Source of the DNA: Peptoniphilus_A genitalis
Lineage (GTDB): Bacteria > Bacillota > Clostridia > Tissierellales > Peptoniphilaceae
Reading direction: 5' to 3' (one strand)
Assembly (NCBI RefSeq): GCF_949769225.1
Contig: NZ_CATKPB010000004.1
DNA length: 64,000 nucleotides
Part shown: in pieces, positions 49,631 to 59,014 of the stretch
Layout: each line of letters begins with the position of its first letter
Numbering within the stretch: the first letter of the stretch is position 1
Notes under the pieces: generated by a model
What the model was told of the DNA's origin: nothing
Database searches by the model: none
Seen by the model: only the letters and a program-made list of their open reading frames with translations
Position numbers and translations under genes: made by a program

Positions 49631-51747
49631 TTTATGATAACTCCTCCGGCTTCTGCGGTGCTAGCATCTACACTTTTTTCATCTCCATCACTTTCTTTGG
49701 AGTTTGGATCTCTCATAAGTTTAACCTGGCTGCCTTCTCCATAGCCTCCTGATGTGGCAAGGACCTTGTCGCCTTCCTTGAGGTCTTTGGACTTGACGGC
49801 AGTTTCTGCATCATTTTCTAGTCCCTTTGTCACTTCAACTTTTTCAATTTGGTACTTGTCTTTACCCAGGTCTTTTAAGGCAAGGACATAGGACTTGTTG
49901 TCTCTTTCGAAGATGGCATCACTTGGCACTTTGAAGGTATTTTCTTCCTGGCTAATGATGTACTTAACCCTAAGAGTCATGCCTGGAGCAAATTTTTCTT
50001 CTTGGCCTTCATCTATTTCTATTACAGTCTTGTATAACACTTCGCCAGACTTGTTGTCTTCAGATACTGGCATTGGAGCTGGGTCAATGGAGATGACCTT
50101 GCCCTTGTAGACCTCTCCCATGATGGAGTCTGATGTGATTTCAACTTCTGTTCCCACCTTGATGGAGTTCTTGTCGTATTCCTTTATTTGTGATTCTATC
50201 CTAAGCTTGTCAATGGTTTCAATCTTGGCAAGGTAGCCTGTTGGTACTTGGCCTTCCTTGGCTGGGACTTCTGTTACAGTTCCATCTGCTGGTGCCTTTA
50301 TCATAACTTTTTCAAGTTCTTCTGATAGGTTTTCGATTTCTACATTGTCAAGATTGTTGGCTCCTGCCTGACTTGTCTTTAGGTTGTCCCTTAGGCCAGA
50401 GATTTCGTTGGCAACTTGGATTTTTGTTGATTCAAGATTTTTCTTGGCACTTTCGTAGTTGTTCTTTGCCGTTTCAAGATTTTGTGCCAAAGTTTTTAAC
50501 TCGTCATCACGAGACTTTCTCGCCTTTAATGCCTTGTCGGCATCAGCGTAGAGGTCTTCCTTTGCCTTTTTAACTTCAAGGCTTGTGGATTCAACTTGCT
50601 TTGCCTGGCCTTCCACTTCTTTTTCAAGAGCTTCAGCTTCGGCTTGGTATTTTTGTTCGTCAGCCTTGGCAGTGGCTAGGTCCTCTGAAATTTTTCCAAT
50701 TAGGATTTCTGTTTCGGCTTGTTCTCTTGTTAGAGATTTGACTTTATTTTTTAAGTCGTCAATTTCTCTTTGAATCTTTTTAGTATCTGGGTTTTCTCCC
50801 ACTGTAGTGCTTTCTACAATTTTACTTTCAAGAGTGCCTGCGTTTATACTCTTTTTTTCTGAATTTGAATTGTTATTTTTAGGCAGGCTTTGGACATTTT
50901 GATTTCCACCGCCAACAAGTTGCCCTTGTTTTTCAGTCAATTCTGCCTGCTTTTCAGAGATTTCAATTCCAATTTCTGTTAGTCTTCTCTTGGCATTGTC
51001 TAAGTCTGCTTGGAGATAGTCCTTGGACCTAGATGCTCCAGAGGCAAGGGACTTGTTTTCAGAAATCTTGTCCCTATTCTTGTTTATGTCATCTAGCAAT
51101 TGCTTGTATCTTAGGTCAGTTGCTTCTTCTTGGTAGGCAAGACTTTCCCTTGACCCCTTTTCTGCCACAAGACCTTGGTTGTATCTCTCGTCGATGCTCC
51201 TCTTGAAGTCGTTGTAGGACTTCTCTGCAGCAAGGTATTGGTCCATGGCTTGGGTTAGGGAAGTTTCAGCTGCAACAAGAGCAGGACTCTTGCCGGACTT
51301 TTGACCAGTCACAGCTTCAGAAAGTCTCTTCTTGGCAGCAGAAATTTGTGCCGAAAGATTTTTGTCTGTGGCAGCCTTTTGTGCCTTCCTTGACCTAAGT
51401 TGCTGCTCTATGCTAGATGAGTCAAGCTTGGCAATTATGTCGCCCTTCTTCACCTGGTCGCCAACTTTTACATTTATTTCAGTGACTGGCAGGGCCTTTT
51501 CAGAAAATACTTCCACGGAGTTTGATGGAACTACCTTTCCCTTTTCGCTGACAGAGTTTGTGAGGCTCCCCTTCCTCAATGTGACAACTTGGTTTTCAGA
51601 AATTGTTTCTGCCTTCCCTCCACCAAGGCCTGCAAGTTTTGGCACAAGCGCAAGAGCAAGGACGAGGGCAAGGCCTCCTCCTGCTAGGATTTTATTTCTT
51701 CTATTTTTAAGTATGGTGTTTTTCGCTTTTGTGTAAAATTTTTTCAT
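49627..51747 (-). CDS. HlyD/MacA-type adaptor with a long coiled coil
   Basis: A 706-residue membrane-fusion-like adaptor. The start MKKFYTK follows GGAGGTAGAG. An N-terminal membrane anchor (residues about 20-37) is followed by a split biotinyl-lipoyl domain (EINVKVGDQVKKGDIIAKLDSSS and the returning half at PADGTVTEVPAKEGQVP). An alpha-hairpin of nearly 400 residues, rich in Lys, Glu, Ala, Gln and Asp, separates the halves. A beta-barrel and a C-terminal domain (LKEGDKVLATSGGYGEGSQVKL) follow. MacA is about 370 residues, so the hairpin here is unusually long for a monoderm and may span the thick wall. It is the first gene of the exporter operon. Confidence 0.88.
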   Translation of the reverse strand: MKKFYTKAKNTILKNRRNKILAGGGLALVLALALVPKLAGLGGGKAETISENQVVTLRKGSLTNSVSEKGKVVPSNSVEVFSEKALPVTEINVKVGDQVKKGDIIAKLDSSSIEQQLRSRKAQKAATDKNLSAQISAAKKRLSEAVTGQKSGKSPALVAAETSLTQAMDQYLAAEKSYNDFKRSIDERYNQGLVAEKGSRESLAYQEEATDLRYKQLLDDINKNRDKISENKSLASGASRSKDYLQADLDNAKRRLTEIGIEISEKQAELTEKQGQLVGGGNQNVQSLPKNNNSNSEKKSINAGTLESKIVESTTVGENPDTKKIQREIDDLKNKVKSLTREQAETEILIGKISEDLATAKADEQKYQAEAEALEKEVEGQAKQVESTSLEVKKAKEDLYADADKALKARKSRDDELKTLAQNLETAKNNYESAKKNLESTKIQVANEISGLRDNLKTSQAGANNLDNVEIENLSEELEKVMIKAPADGTVTEVPAKEGQVPTGYLAKIETIDKLRIESQIKEYDKNSIKVGTEVEITSDSIMGEVYKGKVISIDPAPMPVSEDNKSGEVLYKTVIEIDEGQEEKFAPGMTLRVKYIISQEENTFKVPSDAIFERDNKSYVLALKDLGKDKYQIEKVEVTKGLENDAETAVKSKDLKEGDKVLATSGGYGEGSQVKLMRDPNSKESDGDEKSVDASTAEAGGVIIK

Positions 51748-51919
51748 CTCTACCTCCAAGCTTAATTATATAGTAAACTTTTCAATAATTACAATAGTAA
51801 AGAACTGCAAAATCTTTCAAAATTATTAAGAATTATCTAAATTTCCTTGAAAGAAGACTTAGCTTAATTATAAAATAAAGGAAGTAAAGCTAGAGTTAAG
51901 AAAGTAGAGGGAGTTAAAG

Positions 51920-53221
51920 ATGCTAGAAATTTTAATTTTATTTTTATTTATGATAAATCTCTTTGTGGCAATAATTTTTGACATTTCTATTGTCCTTGCC
52001 CTCTTTTTGAATTTAATTCTCTTGTCTCTTTATGCTTACATGAGAAAGTTTAGCCCAAGAGAAATTTGGTCCATGGCCTTCACAGGTATAAGAGACACTA
52101 AGACCATCCTTCTTGTCTTCTCCCTCATTGGAATGATAACAGGAATCTGGCGACTATCTGGCACCATTGCCTACATAATTTATCATGGGACTTCTTTCAT
52201 CTCGCCTAATTTTTTCTATGTTGGAGTCTTTATCTTTAACTCAGCCATCTCCTTCTTGACTGGGACGAGCTTTGGTACTGCTTCTACAGCAGGGATTATA
52301 TCTATGTCAATTTCCAACGCCATGAATTTTAATCCAGTGGTTTGTGGTGGGGCAATCTTATCTGGCTGTTTCTTTGGAGATAGGTCATCGCCAATGTCCA
52401 CATCAGCCCTCTTGGTGGCAACTCTTACCAAGACAGACCTCTATGTAAACCTCAAGAATATGTTTAGGACTTGCATCCTTCCTCTTATACTAACTATTGC
52501 AACTTATCAAATTTTTAATTTGGGGATTGAAGCAAGAGTGGACAAGGAAAGCATCGAAATGATTAGGGAGATTTTTAATTTTAACTTCCTCCTCATCATT
52601 CCAACTCTTTCTATTATCATCCTTTCAATTTTAAAAATTGATTTAAAGATCAACATGCTTATTTCCATTGTAATATCCATAGTCTTTGCCATTGTCTTAC
52701 AAGGCAGGTCTTTGACAGAAGTTTTTCATGCCTTGATTTTTGGTTTTCACTTGGATTCCCCTGCAGGCAAGTTGATTAATGGCGGAGGATTTTTCTCCAT
52801 GTTTAAGATGCTCCTAATCGTTGGGACTTCTTCTGGCTACTTTGGCTTTTTCAAGGAGACCGACCTCTTAGTTGGCGTGAAGAAATTTGTAAATAAGATG
52901 TTTAGTAAGTTACCTAAGATGCTGGTCATGTCCCTAATGTCTGCAATGATTTCAGTTTTTTCTTCCAACCAAACTCTTACAATAATGCTAACCTATGAGA
53001 TGGCAAGGGAAAATTATAAGGACCAATATGACCTAGCCCTTGATATGGAGAACTCGGCAGTCATGACACCATCCTACATCCCTTGGAACATAGCAGGAAG
53101 GACGCCGCTAGAGATGGTGGGCGCACCTGTAATGTCCCTTTACTTCTCCTTCTACCACCACTACATCATCTTAGTGAACACAATCTTCTCTGTGGTGGAC
53201 TTCTATAGGACTAAGAAGTAG
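51920..53221 (+). CDS. nhaC: NhaC-family Na+/H+ antiporter
   Basis: A 433-residue protein with about 11-12 hydrophobic segments and the family motifs GTSFGTASTAGIISMS, GGAILSGCFFGDRSSPMSTS and SSNQTLTIMLTYEM. NhaC proteins exchange Na+ for H+ and some handle malate or lactate as well (MleN). MLEIL was taken as the start after GGGAG. It is monocistronic, divergent from the MacA-type operon and ended by a strong terminator. The Na+/H+ role is known for the family; the exact counter-ion is inferred. Confidence 0.88.
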   Translation: MLEILILFLFMINLFVAIIFDISIVLALFLNLILLSLYAYMRKFSPREIWSMAFTGIRDTKTILLVFSLIGMITGIWRLSGTIAYIIYHGTSFISPNFFYVGVFIFNSAISFLTGTSFGTASTAGIISMSISNAMNFNPVVCGGAILSGCFFGDRSSPMSTSALLVATLTKTDLYVNLKNMFRTCILPLILTIATYQIFNLGIEARVDKESIEMIREIFNFNFLLIIPTLSIIILSILKIDLKINMLISIVISIVFAIVLQGRSLTEVFHALIFGFHLDSPAGKLINGGGFFSMFKMLLIVGTSSGYFGFFKETDLLVGVKKFVNKMFSKLPKMLVMSLMSAMISVFSSNQTLTIMLTYEMARENYKDQYDLALDMENSAVMTPSYIPWNIAGRTPLEMVGAPVMSLYFSFYHHYIILVNTIFSVVDFYRTKK

Positions 53222-53280
53222 CAGGACTTAAGAACTTTTGAAATTAAATTTTAAAAACTTTATAAAAATCTTTGCACACA

Positions 53281-53320
53281 TAAAACTCAGGTCCTCCTAT
53301 GAACCTGAGTTTTATATTTT
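53281..53320 (+). terminator. Terminator after nhaC
   Basis: AAACTCAGGT and ACCTGAGTTT arms with a T-rich tail, 60 bp after the nhaC stop. Confidence 0.85.
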
Positions 53321-53335
53321 ACAAAATATTTCTTC

Positions 53336-53379
53336 TTACACTCTCGCTTTAAATTTTTATTTTTAAAGTGAAAGTGTAA
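53336..53379. other. Imperfect 18-bp inverted repeat between convergent genes
   Basis: Arms starting TTACACT and ending AGTGTAA pair at 16 of 18 positions around an A/T loop. No T run follows, so it is not a plain terminator. It lies between the terminators of nhaC and the opuC operon. Confidence 0.5.
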
Positions 53380-53423
53380 AGTTTCCTTGATTTTCTTTTA
53401 CTTAACTTAATTTCTCAACAAAA

Positions 53424-53466
53424 AAACTGACCCTTAATCTTGTTTTAAAATTAAAGGTCAGTTTGA
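53424..53466 (-). terminator. Terminator of the opuC operon
   Basis: An AAACTGACC/GGTCAGTTT stem with TTTAAT/ATTAAG pairing inside and a T run on the minus strand, just beyond the last permease gene. Confidence 0.85.
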
Positions 53467-53478
53467 TTTTTTATTATT

Positions 53479-54123
53479 CTATATCTTTGTAAAGGTTCTT
53501 GGCTTTAATTTATTTTCTATGGCGCCAAGGGCGAAGTCTGACAAGACTGCCATCAATGCTGTTGGTATTGCTCCAGCTATTATTATGGGGCTTCCATTGG
53601 CTACTGTGATTCCTCTTGTGATTATATCTCCAAGGCCTCCTGCTCCAATGAAGGTGCCCACTGCTGTTACTCCTATGGCGAGGACTAGGGCATTCCTTAT
53701 GCCACCCATGATTATTGAAATGGCAAGGGGAAGTTCTACCTTCCTCATTATTTGATATTTTGTCATCCCCATTCCCTTAGCTGCATCAACAAGCTCTGGT
53801 GTTACTGAGTTGATTCCTCCCACTGTGTTTTTTAATATTGGAAGGATTGCGTATAAAAATACTGCAAAGACAACTGTGTTTGGTCCCGTTCCTATTAAAA
53901 ACATGAGGATAGCCAACATGGCAAGGGATGGTATGGTCTGCATTACATTGGCGATACTTATTGTAAGTCTTGATAATTTTCTCTTTCTCGCTACTGCAAA
54001 GCCCAGCGGTATTGCCACTATTGCGGCAAATAGAACTCCGTAGATGGAAATTAAAAAGTGTCTAATAAATTGTTCAAAGACATAGGATGCGTTCTCCATA
54101 TAGTATATTATTACATCAGACAT
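53479..54123 (-). CDS. opuCD: Osmoprotectant ABC transporter permease 2
   Basis: A 214-residue permease with about five to six membrane helices and the binding-protein-dependent permease motif (EAA loop: ELVDAAKGMGMTKYQIMRKVELP). The start ATG at 54123 lies directly after GGAGGAAAAA, whereas the longer frame starts at TTG. It overlaps the preceding lipoprotein gene by 8 bp. With the 55093 permease it forms the membrane channel for glycine betaine, carnitine or choline uptake. Confidence 0.9.
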   Translation of the reverse strand: MSDVIIYYMENASYVFEQFIRHFLISIYGVLFAAIVAIPLGFAVARKRKLSRLTISIANVMQTIPSLAMLAILMFLIGTGPNTVVFAVFLYAILPILKNTVGGINSVTPELVDAAKGMGMTKYQIMRKVELPLAISIIMGGIRNALVLAIGVTAVGTFIGAGGLGDIITRGITVANGSPIIIAGAIPTALMAVLSDFALGAIENKLKPRTFTKI

Positions 54124-55093
54124 TTTTTCCTCCTTCCACAAGTTCCTTGTAGTCTTTTATCTTGTTTTCGTCAACTTTTACGTCTTCAAAATACTTGTGC
54201 TTCTTCAAAAAGTTTTCTGCAACTATTTTTGGCATCTCAAGGTCTTCGTCTGCTTGACGATTTAGTTCTTGCATGTCTTTTGATGTTATTTGTCCCACAA
54301 GTTTCATCATTATTGTTTCAAGCTCTGGATATTTTTCCACGATTGCCTTTGACAAGACTGGTGAGCAGTCGTAAGGTGGGAAAAGTCTCTTGTCATCTTC
54401 TAAGACAACTAAGTCATAGGACGAAATCTTTCCATCTGTTGAATATCCAAGGACTAGGTCCATCTCTCCACTGGCAAGGGCTGTATAAACTAAGCCAATG
54501 TCCATGGGATAAATTGTCTTAAAGTCAAAGCCGTAGATTTCTTTGAAGGCCTTGTAACCGTCGCCCTCTCTCTTTATCCAAGCTGTGTCTACTCCAACTT
54601 CAAGTTTGTCTTTTATTTTCTCAAGGTCAGAAACTTTTTTAAGCTTATTTTCTTCTGCAAATTTTTTTGTAACCATAAAGGCATAGGTGTTGTCAAAGCC
54701 AAAGGATGGGTACCAGTATCTCTCCCACCTCTTGTAGTATTCTTGCATTACAACTTTCTCTGCCTCTTTTGGGTCCTTAATTGGGTCCATGCCAAGTTCT
54801 CCACTAAGTGCAGTACCAGTGTACATGGCTCCAACTATGTTTACATCGCCCTTTAACATGGCTATGTGGTTTAGGACAGATGATGACAGGTTGGTAATAA
54901 GAGATACATCTATGTCGCTATGGTGTTCTATCATTTGCTTAACAATTTCCCCAAGGATCTGCCTTTCTGTGTTGGATCCCGTTGCCACAACTACGCTAGT
55001 CTTGGTGTTGCCGCCAAGACCTGGCAGGCTACATGATGTTAAAAAGATTGGCAGGATAAGAAAGATTAAAAGTAAATTTTTAATTTTTTTCAT
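54116..55093 (-). CDS. opuCC: Osmoprotectant-binding lipoprotein
   Basis: A 325-residue lipoprotein. The signal peptide ends in the lipobox LTSC with Cys21. The mature part has the OpuAC/ProX-type fold features TSVVVATGSNTERQILGEIVKQM and DLVLGYSTDGKISSYDLVVLEDDKRLFPPYD, which resemble QAC-family binding proteins for quaternary ammonium compounds. It sits between the two permease genes in the order ATPase-permease-lipoprotein-permease, the classic OpuC layout. Ligand (betaine, carnitine, choline) is not fixed by sequence. Confidence 0.9.
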   Translation of the reverse strand: MKKIKNLLLIFLILPIFLTSCSLPGLGGNTKTSVVVATGSNTERQILGEIVKQMIEHHSDIDVSLITNLSSSVLNHIAMLKGDVNIVGAMYTGTALSGELGMDPIKDPKEAEKVVMQEYYKRWERYWYPSFGFDNTYAFMVTKKFAEENKLKKVSDLEKIKDKLEVGVDTAWIKREGDGYKAFKEIYGFDFKTIYPMDIGLVYTALASGEMDLVLGYSTDGKISSYDLVVLEDDKRLFPPYDCSPVLSKAIVEKYPELETIMMKLVGQITSKDMQELNRQADEDLEMPKIVAENFLKKHKYFEDVKVDENKIKDYKELVEGGKNV

Positions 55094-55734
55094 TATGCCA
55101 CCTCACTTTTCTTGTCAGGTGATAGTTTTTCTTCTAGGATTCCAAAGAGGAAGTCCACTATTATCGCCATAAGGGTAACTGGGATTGTCCCCCAAACTAC
55201 CATTGGCATTATGGCGTTAGTGAGTCCGTTAAAGATAAAGTCCCCAAGTCCACCTGCTCCTACATAGGCTGCCAGAGTTGTCCAGGCAAGGACATAAACT
55301 CCAGAAAGTCTTATGCCACCCATGATAACTGGCATAGCCATAGGGATTTGGACCTTGAAAAGTATTTGGGACCTTGTCATCCCCATTCCCTTAGCTGCAT
55401 CTATTAGGTTTTCATTTACTCCTGCAATCCCGAGATAAGTGTTCCTCATAATTGGAAGCAAGGAGTAGATAAAAAGTGCAACTATGGCTGGCTTTTTTCC
55501 AACTCCAAAAAGTGGAATCATGAGTGCCAAGAGGGCAAAGGATGGAACTGTTTGAAGAACCGATGCTATTGCCATGACAATTTTTGCTGCCTGCTTGGAC
55601 CTATTTAAGAGGATCCCTAGAGGAACTGCCACAAGAATCCCAAGGGCAAGAGAAATTGTCGCAATTATAAGATGTTCCATAGACTTTGACAATATTTCTC
55701 CACTATTTTCTAGTAAAAAATTAATCATTATCAT
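55093..55734 (-). CDS. opuCB: Osmoprotectant ABC transporter permease 1
   Basis: A 213-residue permease with about six helices and the EAA-type loop NLIDAAKGMGMTRSQILFKVQIP, very similar to the 53479 permease. The ATG at 55734 was chosen; ATG 55728 is an alternative, and an in-frame GTG lies just upstream. It overlaps the end of the ATPase gene and shares one base with the lipoprotein gene. Confidence 0.9.
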   Translation of the reverse strand: MIMINFLLENSGEILSKSMEHLIIATISLALGILVAVPLGILLNRSKQAAKIVMAIASVLQTVPSFALLALMIPLFGVGKKPAIVALFIYSLLPIMRNTYLGIAGVNENLIDAAKGMGMTRSQILFKVQIPMAMPVIMGGIRLSGVYVLAWTTLAAYVGAGGLGDFIFNGLTNAIMPMVVWGTIPVTLMAIIVDFLFGILEEKLSPDKKSEVA

Positions 55735-56941
55735 CACCTATTTTCTTAGGTGCCTCACCTGATGCATCCTTCATAAGTTCAGATAAGTTGTCCTCTTCAT
55801 AGACTTCTTCAGCCTCTTCCTCTTCTTCATTTCCCCAGAGGTTGGTGTAAATTGTATCTACTACTGAAGCCCTGGTAACAAGGCCAACAAGTTTGTTTTC
55901 CTCATCTACAACTGGCAGGTTCTTTATGTCTAGATTATAAATGTCACGAATGGCATTCATAATTACTGTGTCCTCTCCTATGGCGTAGACCTTGTCCATG
56001 ACTTCGTAAAGAGCTTTTATGTGCTTACCATATCTTCCTATGTCAAACATGCCCACAGCTCCAAGTAGGTGCCCTTCTTCGTCGGTTACGAAAATAGTAT
56101 CGACTCTCTTGTTTCTCATAAGGGCAAGGGCATCATAGGTTGACCTGTCACTTGTTAATGAAACTGGGTTCTTAAGCATAATTGTTTCCACAGTCCTGTA
56201 AGAAGTCTTGGCCTCGTTCATTTTTTCTTGGCCCAGCATTTCTTCTACGTATTTTGACTTTGGATTTTTAAGTATATTTTCTGGCGTATCAAATTGTTCA
56301 ACGTGACCCTTCTTCATGATAACAATCCTGTCTGCAAGTGAAAGAGCCTCATCCATGTCGTGGGACACAAAGACTATTGTCTTACCCATTTCTCTTTGAA
56401 GTCTCTTCACGAGTTTTTGAAGGGCATCTCTCGTTATGGGGTCAAGGGCACCAAAGGGTTCGTCCATTAGGATTATATCTTGGTCTGCTGCCAGAGCCCT
56501 TATAACTCCAATCCTCTGTTGTTGGCCACCAGATAATTCTGATGGGTATTTGTCTAAGTAGGAAAGAGGTAGGTCCACTTTTTCGATTAGGTTCTCGGCA
56601 ATGGGCCTTAACTTTTCTTCGTCCCACTTCAAAAGTCTTGGGACCAAAACTATGTTGTCGTAAACTGTCATATGTGGCAAGAGTCCAATTTGTTGGATTA
56701 CATATCCAATTTGTCTCCTGAGATCAACTGGATCCATGTCCTTGATGCTGACTCCGTTGATGAGGATATCCCCTGATGTGATTTCGTTCATCCTGTTTAT
56801 CATCCTCATGCAGGTAGTCTTGCCCGATCCACTGGCTCCAATAAAACATATAAATTCGCCATCTTTGAATTTTAAATTTATATTTTCCGCTGCAACCTGA
56901 TTACCGGGATAGATCTTGCTGACTTTTTTAAATTCAATCAT
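55721..56941 (-). CDS. opuCA: Osmoprotectant ABC ATPase with CBS domains
   Basis: A 406-residue ATPase with Walker A GASGSGKTT, signature LSGGQQQRIGVIRA, Walker B IILMDEPFGALDP and switch His SHDMDEA. Two CBS domains follow (about residues 255-365, with DTIFVTDEEGHLLGAVG and LPVVDEENKLVGLVTRAS), then an acidic tail rich in Glu and Asp. CBS pairs in OpuA/OpuC ATPases sense ionic strength, and an acidic tail is part of that gate, so uptake is probably switched on by osmotic stress. First gene of the operon. Confidence 0.93.
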   Translation of the reverse strand: MIEFKKVSKIYPGNQVAAENINLKFKDGEFICFIGASGSGKTTCMRMINRMNEITSGDILINGVSIKDMDPVDLRRQIGYVIQQIGLLPHMTVYDNIVLVPRLLKWDEEKLRPIAENLIEKVDLPLSYLDKYPSELSGGQQQRIGVIRALAADQDIILMDEPFGALDPITRDALQKLVKRLQREMGKTIVFVSHDMDEALSLADRIVIMKKGHVEQFDTPENILKNPKSKYVEEMLGQEKMNEAKTSYRTVETIMLKNPVSLTSDRSTYDALALMRNKRVDTIFVTDEEGHLLGAVGMFDIGRYGKHIKALYEVMDKVYAIGEDTVIMNAIRDIYNLDIKNLPVVDEENKLVGLVTRASVVDTIYTNLWGNEEEEEAEEVYEEDNLSELMKDASGEAPKKIGDDND

Positions 56942-57117
56942 TATAATCTCTCCTTAAATCAATTGGTCTTCATTAAATCGAAGACCCTAGCTTCCATTCT
57001 TAAATATTTTAATATCTTTAAGCATTTCCTTATTCTCTTCTATTATACCCATAATAGGGAACTTTAAATAATTTGCAAAATGGTCAGATTAATATTGTAA
57101 GTTTTATATAAATTTTT

Positions 57118-57279
57118 ATTATTTGAGACTTTATAATTTTTTGTTCCTTTGTAAATCTTTATGGCTTTATATCTTCTTATGACTTAGCAGTAATTTATTA
57201 ACTTATAATTTTTTGTAAAGTCGCAAGCTCTTATTAACTTATAATTTTTTATTAACTTGCAAGTCAGATAAACTTGCAT
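57118..57279 (-). repeat. 18-bp repeat array 3, with a 31-codon frame
   Basis: About eight 18-bp units on the minus strand read as hexapeptides such as YKLIRA, CDFTKN, YKAIKI and YKGTKN. From an ATG at 57279 the frame is open for 31 codons to a TAA at 57184-57186, then continues with the same period to 57118. Position 1 alternates TAT and TGC. It lies downstream of the AI-2E gene terminator, on the same strand. Confidence 0.7.
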
Positions 57280-57280
57280 A

Positions 57281-57316
57281 AAAAAAGACTTCCCACTATT
57301 ACATGAGAAGTCTTTC
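57281..57316 (-). terminator. Terminator after the AI-2E family gene
   Basis: AAGACTTCTC/GGGAAGTCTT arms with a long T run on the minus strand. The T run runs directly into the ATG of repeat array 3. Confidence 0.8.
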
Positions 57317-57339
57317 TTAAAATTTTAAATTTTTACATT

Positions 57340-58548
57340 TTAAATTTTCTTCATTCTTAGGTCTAGGTTCTTTTCATTGATCTTGTACTCTGTGTACTCT
57401 TTCATAAGAGCGTAGAGAGTTGATGCAAGTGGTATAAAGGCCCACATGCCCACTACTCCAAATAGGGATCCACCTATTGTGATTGCCACAAGAGTCCAAA
57501 GTGATGGAAGTCCAACTTCGTTGCCAACAAGTTTTGGATAAACTAAGTTTGATTCAATTTGTTGCAAGATCAAAATCAATACTATAAACATAAGTCCCTT
57601 AGTTGGGTCTTCAATTACAATCATGACAAAGGCCATGGCACCACCAAGGAAGGGCCCGATGATTGGCACAAGGTCTGTCACGCCAACTATTACACCAATT
57701 GTAGCTGCGTTGGGAATCCTTAAGATAAGACAGCAGACAAAAGTCGCTATACCTATAAAGGATGACACCGTTAGCTGTCCCCTTATGAAACCAAAAAAGT
57801 TTTCATGTAAGAGGTGGGCAACGTGCAAGATTTTATTTGCGACCTTGTTGTTAAAGCATGAGTAGCAAATTCTTGTTGCTTGATAGCCAAGCCTTTCCTT
57901 GTCTGCAAGGATGTAGATTGATGTTATTAGAGCAAGGAAGAAGGAGACCAAGCCACCTAAGATACTAGATGCAGTTGAGAGTGCAGAGTTTAATATATAG
58001 GATGACTGTTCGTCAGACTTGACAAAGCTCCTTACCCTATTAAAAATTTCATTCCAAGATAAGTTGTCATACTCAGCTTGGAGCTTGTCAGAATAATTAC
58101 TTAAATAAGGTATCTCTCTTGTCTTATCAATTGCCATTTGCAAGAAACTTGGAAGGGACTTCCTAAGTTCGTTAAAGGAATTGATAAGTTGTGGGACAAT
58201 TATCGCCGTAATTATAAATATGGCGAGGATTATCACTATAAAGGATATAGCAATAGAAATTGTCCTCTTGTGCTTTTGAAATTTTTCATTTTTTATCTTG
58301 TCTAAAACTTTTCTCTCAAAAAAGTTTAGGGGTATTTTCATTATAAAGGCGATAACTCCTCCTAGGATGAAGGGAGCAATAACGCCAAGTAAGACTCCAA
58401 GACCTGAAAATATTGTCTTGGAATTTACAAATAAGTATGCCACAAATAAAAGGGCAAGCCCTGTCAAAAATATCTTTTTGTAGACGTCGGTCTTAAAGGA
58501 TAAGCTTGACGGGATTTTCTTTTCTTCTCTTTCTCTTTTATCTTCCAT
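57340..58548 (-). CDS. AI-2E family transporter
   Basis: A 402-residue membrane protein of the AI-2E (YdiK/TqsA) family: two N-terminal helices, a long extracytoplasmic segment between, and the C-terminal part with PNAATIGVIVGVTDLVPIIGPFLGGAMAF and LQQIESNLVYPKLVGNEVGLP, both strong family marks. Family members have been linked to autoinducer-2 export, and others to Na+/H+ antiport, so substrate is unknown here. It is the last gene before a terminator. The upstream orphan (58569) is 20 bp away and probably co-transcribed. Confidence 0.88.
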   Translation of the reverse strand: MEDKREREEKKIPSSLSFKTDVYKKIFLTGLALLFVAYLFVNSKTIFSGLGVLLGVIAPFILGGVIAFIMKIPLNFFERKVLDKIKNEKFQKHKRTISIAISFIVIILAIFIITAIIVPQLINSFNELRKSLPSFLQMAIDKTREIPYLSNYSDKLQAEYDNLSWNEIFNRVRSFVKSDEQSSYILNSALSTASSILGGLVSFFLALITSIYILADKERLGYQATRICYSCFNNKVANKILHVAHLLHENFFGFIRGQLTVSSFIGIATFVCCLILRIPNAATIGVIVGVTDLVPIIGPFLGGAMAFVMIVIEDPTKGLMFIVLILILQQIESNLVYPKLVGNEVGLPSLWTLVAITIGGSLFGVVGMWAFIPLASTLYALMKEYTEYKINEKNLDLRMKKI

Positions 58549-58568
58549 TTCTTCCTCTTTTCTTTATA

Positions 58569-59012
58569 CTACAAACCAAAGTAGTCTTCAAAGAACTGTC
58601 TCTCTATGTTCTTTGTCCTGTTTAAGTAAATCTCTAGGTAGTCGTAGAAGAGGGACCCCTTGTTTATCTTTTGCTGATCTCTCTTCACCCTTTCAAGAGG
58701 GTAAGACCTGTGAGGGGCAGGGAGCTTTGACTCCCTCCTTCTCTTTTTATTTTCTTCATAACCCTTGGGATTTACTTCTATAATAATTTCGAAATTTTTG
58801 TCACTAGGTTGGTCCTTCTTCTTGTAGTCAATGTCAAGTTTCTCCTTCTTATTAGGTTTTGACTCAAGAGGTATGAGATACCTAACAGGATTTAGGGCAA
58901 GGGATGTCTCCTCAGTCTTTTCTTCAAAGGAAACAACTCCAGAGTCCAATTCTCTCTTTAAATTTTTTAATTTTTGCCTTTCATCCATACTTTCAAAATT
59001 TTTGTCTTTCAA
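58569..59012 (-). CDS. Highly charged protein of unknown function
   Basis: A 147-residue soluble protein with many Lys, Arg, Glu and Asp and no hydrophobic segment; likely partly disordered. The C-terminus (LFYDYLEIYLNRTKNIERQFFEDYFGL) has an aromatic, helical look and may fold. I recognise no family. Its ATG is 2 bp after the stop of the radical SAM gene, so it is probably translationally coupled to it, and the AI-2E gene follows. Confidence 0.65.
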   Translation of the reverse strand: MKDKNFESMDERQKLKNLKRELDSGVVSFEEKTEETSLALNPVRYLIPLESKPNKKEKLDIDYKKKDQPSDKNFEIIIEVNPKGYEENKKRRRESKLPAPHRSYPLERVKRDQQKINKGSLFYDYLEIYLNRTKNIERQFFEDYFGL

Positions 59013-59014
59013 TT

